A program made the translations under genes and the position numbers. Shown here in pieces: positions 60,589 through 64,000 of a stretch of DNA of 64,000 bases. The DNA comes from Rhizobium binae (GTDB lineage: Bacteria; Pseudomonadota; Alphaproteobacteria; Rhizobiales; Rhizobiaceae): positions 1,429,001-1,493,000 of the forward strand of contig NZ_CP071604.1 of assembly GCF_017357225.1 (NCBI RefSeq), given 5' to 3'. The notes below the pieces were generated by a model. The model ran no database searches, was not told the DNA's origin, and saw only the letters and a program-made list of their open reading frames with translations. Numbering within the stretch: the first letter of the stretch is position 1; every line of letters starts with the position of its first letter.

Positions 60589-61304
60589 GCAAGGCGCAGA
60601 CGCTTTCTGCGGCCGACCGCGCAAAGCTTGAAAGCCTGATCGGTCACGACTTCGCCGAAAAGGAACGCCTGGATCGCGCGCTGACGCATGCCAGCGCTCG
60701 GACGGAAAAGAGCGGCAATTACGAACGGCTTGAATTTCTCGGCGACAGGATCCTCGGGCTCTGCATCGCCGAACTCTTGTTCCGCACCTTCGGCACGGCG
60801 GGGGAAGGCGAGCTCTCTGTTCGTCTGAACCAGCTCGTCAGCGCCGAAACCTGCGCTGCGGTCGCCGACGAACTCAACCTTCACCTCTATATCCGCACCG
60901 GCGCCGATGTGAAGAAACTGACCGGCAAACGCATGATGAACGTCCGCGCCGATGTCGTCGAAAGCCTGATCGCCGCGATCTATCTCGACGGTGGCCTCGA
61001 GGTCGCGCGCCGCTTCATCCTGCGTTATTGGCAGGGCAGGGCGGTCAGGGCCGATGGCGCCAAGCGCGATGCCAAGACCGAGTTGCAGGAATGGTCACAC
61101 GCGAAGTTCGGCGTCACGCCGATCTACCGGGTTGATGAACGCAGCGGACCGGATCATGATCCGCGTTTCAGGGTGACGGTGGAAGTTGCTGGCATAAAGC
61201 CGGAAACCGGCGTAGAGCGGTCGAAGCGCGCCGCCGAACAGGTTGCGGCGACCAAGATGCTCGAGCGCGAAGGCATTTGGCAGCAATCGCCTGCCGGAAA
61301 CTGA
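60585..61304 (+). CDS. rnc: Ribonuclease III
   Basis: The enzyme (239 aa) cleaves double-stranded RNA, including rRNA precursors. It shows LTHASARTEKSGNYERLEFL, GDRILGLCIAELLFRTF, the second Asp/Glu set in DVVESLIAAIYLDGGLEVAR, and a C-terminal double-stranded RNA-binding domain (DAKTELQEWSHAKFG to ERSKRAAEQVAATKML). Translation is coupled to lepB. The next gene is era, 7 bp after the stop. Confidence 0.96.
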   Translation: MSKAQTLSAADRAKLESLIGHDFAEKERLDRALTHASARTEKSGNYERLEFLGDRILGLCIAELLFRTFGTAGEGELSVRLNQLVSAETCAAVADELNLHLYIRTGADVKKLTGKRMMNVRADVVESLIAAIYLDGGLEVARRFILRYWQGRAVRADGAKRDAKTELQEWSHAKFGVTPIYRVDERSGPDHDPRFRVTVEVAGIKPETGVERSKRAAEQVAATKMLEREGIWQQSPAGN

Positions 61305-61311
61305 CGGGACA

Positions 61312-62253
61312 ATGACACAAGAAGAAGATATCGCGGCTGAAGCTGCTGAAGAAACCCATGGTCCGACGCATTCGGGCTTCGTTGCGCTGATCGGACCGAC
61401 CAACGCCGGCAAGTCGACACTGGTCAATCGCCTCGTCGGCGCCAAGGTCTCGATCGTCAGCCACAAGGTGCAGACGACGCGCGCGATCGTGCGCGGCATT
61501 GCCATTCACGACAATGCCCAGATCGTCTTCATGGATACACCCGGCATTTTCAAACCGCGCCGCCGGCTCGACCGCGCCATGGTGACCTCGGCCTGGGGCG
61601 GCGCCAAGGATGCCGATCTGATCATGCTGTTGATCGACAGCGAGCGCGGCCTGCGCGGCGATGCAGAAGCCATCCTCGAAGGCCTCAAGGAAGTCCAGCA
61701 GCCGAAAATCCTGGTGCTCAACAAGATCGACCGCGTCAACCGCGAGGATCTGCTGGCGCTGGCCGCGAGCGCCAACGAGAAGATCGCTTTCGAACGCACC
61801 TTCATGATCTCGGCCGAAAACGGTTCCGGCTGCGACGACGTCATGGACTATCTGGCGGCGACCCTTCCCGAGGGGCCGTGGTACTATCCGGAAGACCAGA
61901 TCTCCGATCTGCCGATGCGTCAGCTCGCCGCCGAAATCACCCGCGAAAAGCTGTTTCTGCGCCTGCACCAGGAGCTTCCCTATTCCTCGCATGTCGAAAC
62001 GGAGAAGTGGGAAGAGCGCAAGGACGGCTCGGTGCGGATCGAGCAGGTGATCTATGTCGAACGCGACAGCCAGAAGAAGATCGCGCTCGGCAAAGGCGGC
62101 GAAACCATCAAGGCGATCTCGACGGCCTCCCGCAAGGAATTGTCGGAAATTCTCGAGCAGCAGGTTCACCTCTTCCTGTTCGTCAAGGTCCGCGAGAATT
62201 GGGGTGACGATCCCGAGCGGTTCCGTGAAATGGGTCTCGATTTTCCGAAATAG
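61312..62253 (+). CDS. era: GTPase Era
   Basis: The protein (313 aa) is the GTPase that assists 16S rRNA maturation and 30S assembly. GTP motifs: GPTNAGKSTLVNRLVG (G1), MDTPGIFKPRRR (G3), LNKIDRVNRED (G4). The C-terminal KH domain has ERDSQKKIALGKGGETIKAI for RNA binding. The start at 61312 gives an Ala/Glu-rich N-terminal extension of about 20 residues, common in rhizobia. Last gene of lepB-rnc-era. Confidence 0.96.
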   Translation: MTQEEDIAAEAAEETHGPTHSGFVALIGPTNAGKSTLVNRLVGAKVSIVSHKVQTTRAIVRGIAIHDNAQIVFMDTPGIFKPRRRLDRAMVTSAWGGAKDADLIMLLIDSERGLRGDAEAILEGLKEVQQPKILVLNKIDRVNREDLLALAASANEKIAFERTFMISAENGSGCDDVMDYLAATLPEGPWYYPEDQISDLPMRQLAAEITREKLFLRLHQELPYSSHVETEKWEERKDGSVRIEQVIYVERDSQKKIALGKGGETIKAISTASRKELSEILEQQVHLFLFVKVRENWGDDPERFREMGLDFPK

Positions 62254-62404
62254 CAGCGGCAGAAATTTCGTCGGGCAGGAGCCAGCCCTTTGTTTCCTTG
62301 GAAAAAAGTCGCTTCGTTGAGGAACGAATCCATGCCTCTGCGCATTCCTTGCCCGACGGTGCGTCGATGAGGGGCCGCCGGTTTGCAGGACCGCGGGAGC
62401 AGGC

Positions 62405-63157
62405 ATGGCAACGTCGAGACCCATCCATTCCTTCAAGACCCCTTGCGAGCAATGTCCCTTGCGGCCCCTGCCGCATTTCAGGGAGTTCAGCCGCGACGAG
62501 CTGGAATTCGTCTCCCACTTCAAGCGGGGCGAGTTAGCCGTCGACGCCGGTTCCACCATCCTCGTCGAAGGCGCCCACAGCGCCCATCTTTTCACTGTGC
62601 TTTCCGGTTGGGGCTTTCGCTACAAGATGCTGGAAGACGGCCGCCGCCAGATCCTGAATTACATCATGCCGGGCGACCTGATCGGCCTGCAGGGAACGAT
62701 TGCCGGCGAGATGCAGCATTCCATCGAAGCGCTTTCGCCCGTTTCCCTCTGCGTGTTCGAGCGCGACAGGCTGATGACGCTCTATAACAAACATCCCTCG
62801 CTCGCCTTCGACATCACCTGGATCGCCGCGCGAGAAGAGCGGATCTTGGATGAGCATCTCCTCAGCATCGGCCGCCGCACAGCACTGGAAAGAGCGGCCT
62901 ATCTGCTCGCTTTCCTGTTTGAGCGCGGCAGGAAGCTGGATCTATTCAACGGTCGCAAATTCATCCCCATCACGCAGCAGCACATCGCCGACACCCTCGG
63001 TCTTTCCATCGTTCACACCAACAAAACCTTGAAGAAGCTCAGCGAACGGGGATTGATCCGCTGGCAGGAGCGCGGTTGCGAGGTGCTGAACGGCGAAGAA
63101 TTGATGGCGATCGCCGGCTGGGAGGGGCTTGGAGAGGGCAAGCGCCCCTTCATCTAA
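62405..63157 (+). CDS. Crp/Fnr-family regulator
   Basis: The protein (250 aa) has an N-terminal cyclic-nucleotide-binding-type domain (GSTILVEGAHSAHLFTVLSG to MPGDLIGLQGTIAGEMQHSI), a dimer helix, and a C-terminal Crp helix-turn-helix (PITQQHIADTLGLSIVHTNK). Cys14 and Cys17 lie in TPCEQCPLRPL, and another Cys lies near residue 119, but the fourth Cys of a complete Fnr-type iron-sulfur set is not seen. It may be an oxygen or nitric oxide sensor, or ligand-free. It stands 151 bp after era. Confidence 0.9.
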   Translation: MATSRPIHSFKTPCEQCPLRPLPHFREFSRDELEFVSHFKRGELAVDAGSTILVEGAHSAHLFTVLSGWGFRYKMLEDGRRQILNYIMPGDLIGLQGTIAGEMQHSIEALSPVSLCVFERDRLMTLYNKHPSLAFDITWIAAREERILDEHLLSIGRRTALERAAYLLAFLFERGRKLDLFNGRKFIPITQQHIADTLGLSIVHTNKTLKKLSERGLIRWQERGCEVLNGEELMAIAGWEGLGEGKRPFI

Positions 63158-63625
63158 TACATCTCGCCCGGAAGTGCGCAGCGGTTCCGGGACAACGACA
63201 ATAAGAAGGGGCTAAAGCGCGTCGTCGCATGAAATCAAATTTGATGCTGCGCGCTTTAAAGCATGGCGCGCAAAAGTGCTTGGCGCTTTTGCCAAGGGGC
63301 ATGGGCAAAACACTCGACGCGCAAGGAGTAACCTGAAAGATCGGGTTTCGCGCCACGGCAATCCGACAGATGGCAGCATGGGTGCGTGCGGAAACGCACA
63401 GGCGCTCCTTCTATGTCTTTTTTAAATGCGCACTAGCCTCTGGGAAAATAAGGTCGGCCCTCGTCTTTCCTCCGATTTGATTCCTATTGGCCGGACAGGA
63501 AAATGGTTTATTCAGAAATGGTGGCGGAATTCACCGATAGCGTGCCATGCGGCGCACCGGGGGGCAATGATGTTGGCGAAACGGCCGGGGTGCTGCGACA
63601 GGCGCCCGACGAGGGGCACGGAATC
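63158..63625. other. Intergenic region with palindromic repeat
   Basis: This 468-bp gap holds the repeat at 63213-63258, further inverted arms around 63270-63291 and a possible upstream start for the response regulator (63503). No other gene is seen. Confidence 0.5.
63213..63258. repeat. Palindrome TAAAGCGCG...CGCGCTTTA
   Basis: A 46-nt imperfect palindrome: TAAAGCGCG then TCGCATGAAATCAAATTTGATG and CGCGCTTTA. It is a common rhizobial intergenic repeat type as I recall. The adjoining inverted arms GCAAAAGTGC/GCGCTTTTGC (63269-63290) resemble the hairpin at 26504-26527. Confidence 0.7.
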
Positions 63626-63988
63626 ATGAGCGCAAACCGTGTTCTGGTTCTTGAGGACAGCCTGATCATCGCCATGGAGGCGGAGGATATTCTGCGCCTG
63701 GCCGGCGTCGACGGCATTGATATCGTCGGCAGCCTGGAACAGGCGAGGGCGGCGATTGCTGCGGAAAGCTATGATTTCGCTCTTCTCGACGTCAATCTCG
63801 GCGAAGGCATGAGCTTCGGATTTGCCCGCCATCTTATCGATCTCGGCATCCCCTTCGGCTTCGTCAGCGGCTATTCCGATACACGCGATTTTCCGCCCGA
63901 TCTGCAGCATATACCGCTTCTGGTGAAGCCTTTCGACGAGAAGGCGATGCGCGAATTCCTGCAGAGGCTTTTTCCGGCTGCAGCTTGA
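63626..63988 (+). CDS. Single-domain response regulator
   Basis: The protein (120 aa from this start) is a CheY-like receiver: NRVLVLEDSLIIAMEAEDIL (acidic pair), YDFALLDVNLGEGMSF with the phospho-acceptor Asp, the Ser of GFVSGYSDTRDF, and the Lys of LLVKPFDEKAMREFL. No output domain follows, so it must act through a partner protein. The start is uncertain: an in-frame ATG at 63503 with AGGAAA nearby would add 41 residues without domain character. Histidine kinase not seen. Confidence 0.85.
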   Translation: MSANRVLVLEDSLIIAMEAEDILRLAGVDGIDIVGSLEQARAAIAAESYDFALLDVNLGEGMSFGFARHLIDLGIPFGFVSGYSDTRDFPPDLQHIPLLVKPFDEKAMREFLQRLFPAAA

Positions 63989-64000
63989 CCCGTCCGGACG

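Noticed and set aside
1..64000. CRISPR arrays, insertion sequences, prophage or integrative element
   Set aside because: No regular spacer arrays, transposase or integrase frames, or phage structural genes were found; composition looks uniform.

Overview
The window is a 64 kb stretch of alphaproteobacterial chromosome, almost certainly from Rhizobium (R. leguminosarum/R. etli group). Supporting signs are the high GC content, the iolCDEB-iolR inositol block, a RopA-type porin, the rpoZ-rel-DUF2062-acpS-lepB-rnc-era order, a probable rgt (galacturonosyl transferase) cluster, and rhizobial intergenic palindromes. No phage, insertion sequence, CRISPR array or rRNA is visible. One tRNA gene is present (tRNA-Ser, GCT). 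The left edge cuts an RND pump gene.

Layout. 1-3.7 kb: RND efflux operon, reverse strand. 3.9-9.8 kb: an APH-fold kinase homologue, an atypical SDR, ETF-ubiquinone oxidoreductase, an L,D-transpeptidase, and an EamA exporter divergent from an Lrp-type regulator. 10-14 kb: MgtE, an MFS exporter and a lipid-kinase family protein. 14-17 kb: divergent glutamine-synthetase-like and SpuC-like genes, probably for polyamine catabolism. 17-23.8 kb: three ArnT/GT83-like membrane transferases, a GT2 polyprenyl-phosphate transferase and a flippase-like protein, which match the machinery that puts galacturonic acid on rhizobial LPS. 23.7-26.5 kb: an ECF42-type sigma factor, three DGPF-domain proteins and a divergent 70-residue membrane protein behind matching promoter-like sequences. 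26.6-37.8 kb: AMP nucleosidase, small secreted or membrane proteins, a Sel1-type protein behind a structured leader, a HisC-like aminotransferase, two PilZ proteins, LysR and AraC regulators, a MATE pump and a Cys-rich mini-protein. 37.9-46.2 kb: myo-inositol catabolism (iolB, E, D, C, regulator iolR, divergent oxidoreductase) with IolR-type operators. 46-49.4 kb: ferredoxin-reductase-like flavoprotein, tRNA-Ser, porin. 49.5-64 kb: hydrolase, lytic transglycosylase, dapA, smpB, NYN-domain protein, rpoZ, rel, DUF3563, DUF2062, acpS, lepB, rnc, era, a Crp/Fnr regulator and a single-domain response regulator.

Three things stand out. First, the ECF42 operon and the divergent small membrane gene share TGTCGA-N16/17-CG(A/T)C promoters, which suggests an unreported member of that stress module. 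Second, the third rgt-like gene lies between degenerate direct repeats, one carrying a remnant of the flippase gene start, which records a local duplication; the intact flippase-like gene is a candidate for flipping the lipid-linked sugar donor. Third, the Sel1-like gene has a leader with several hairpins, two of which are mutually exclusive, and I could not match it to a known RNA family. All functional statements come from reading the sequence, with no database search.
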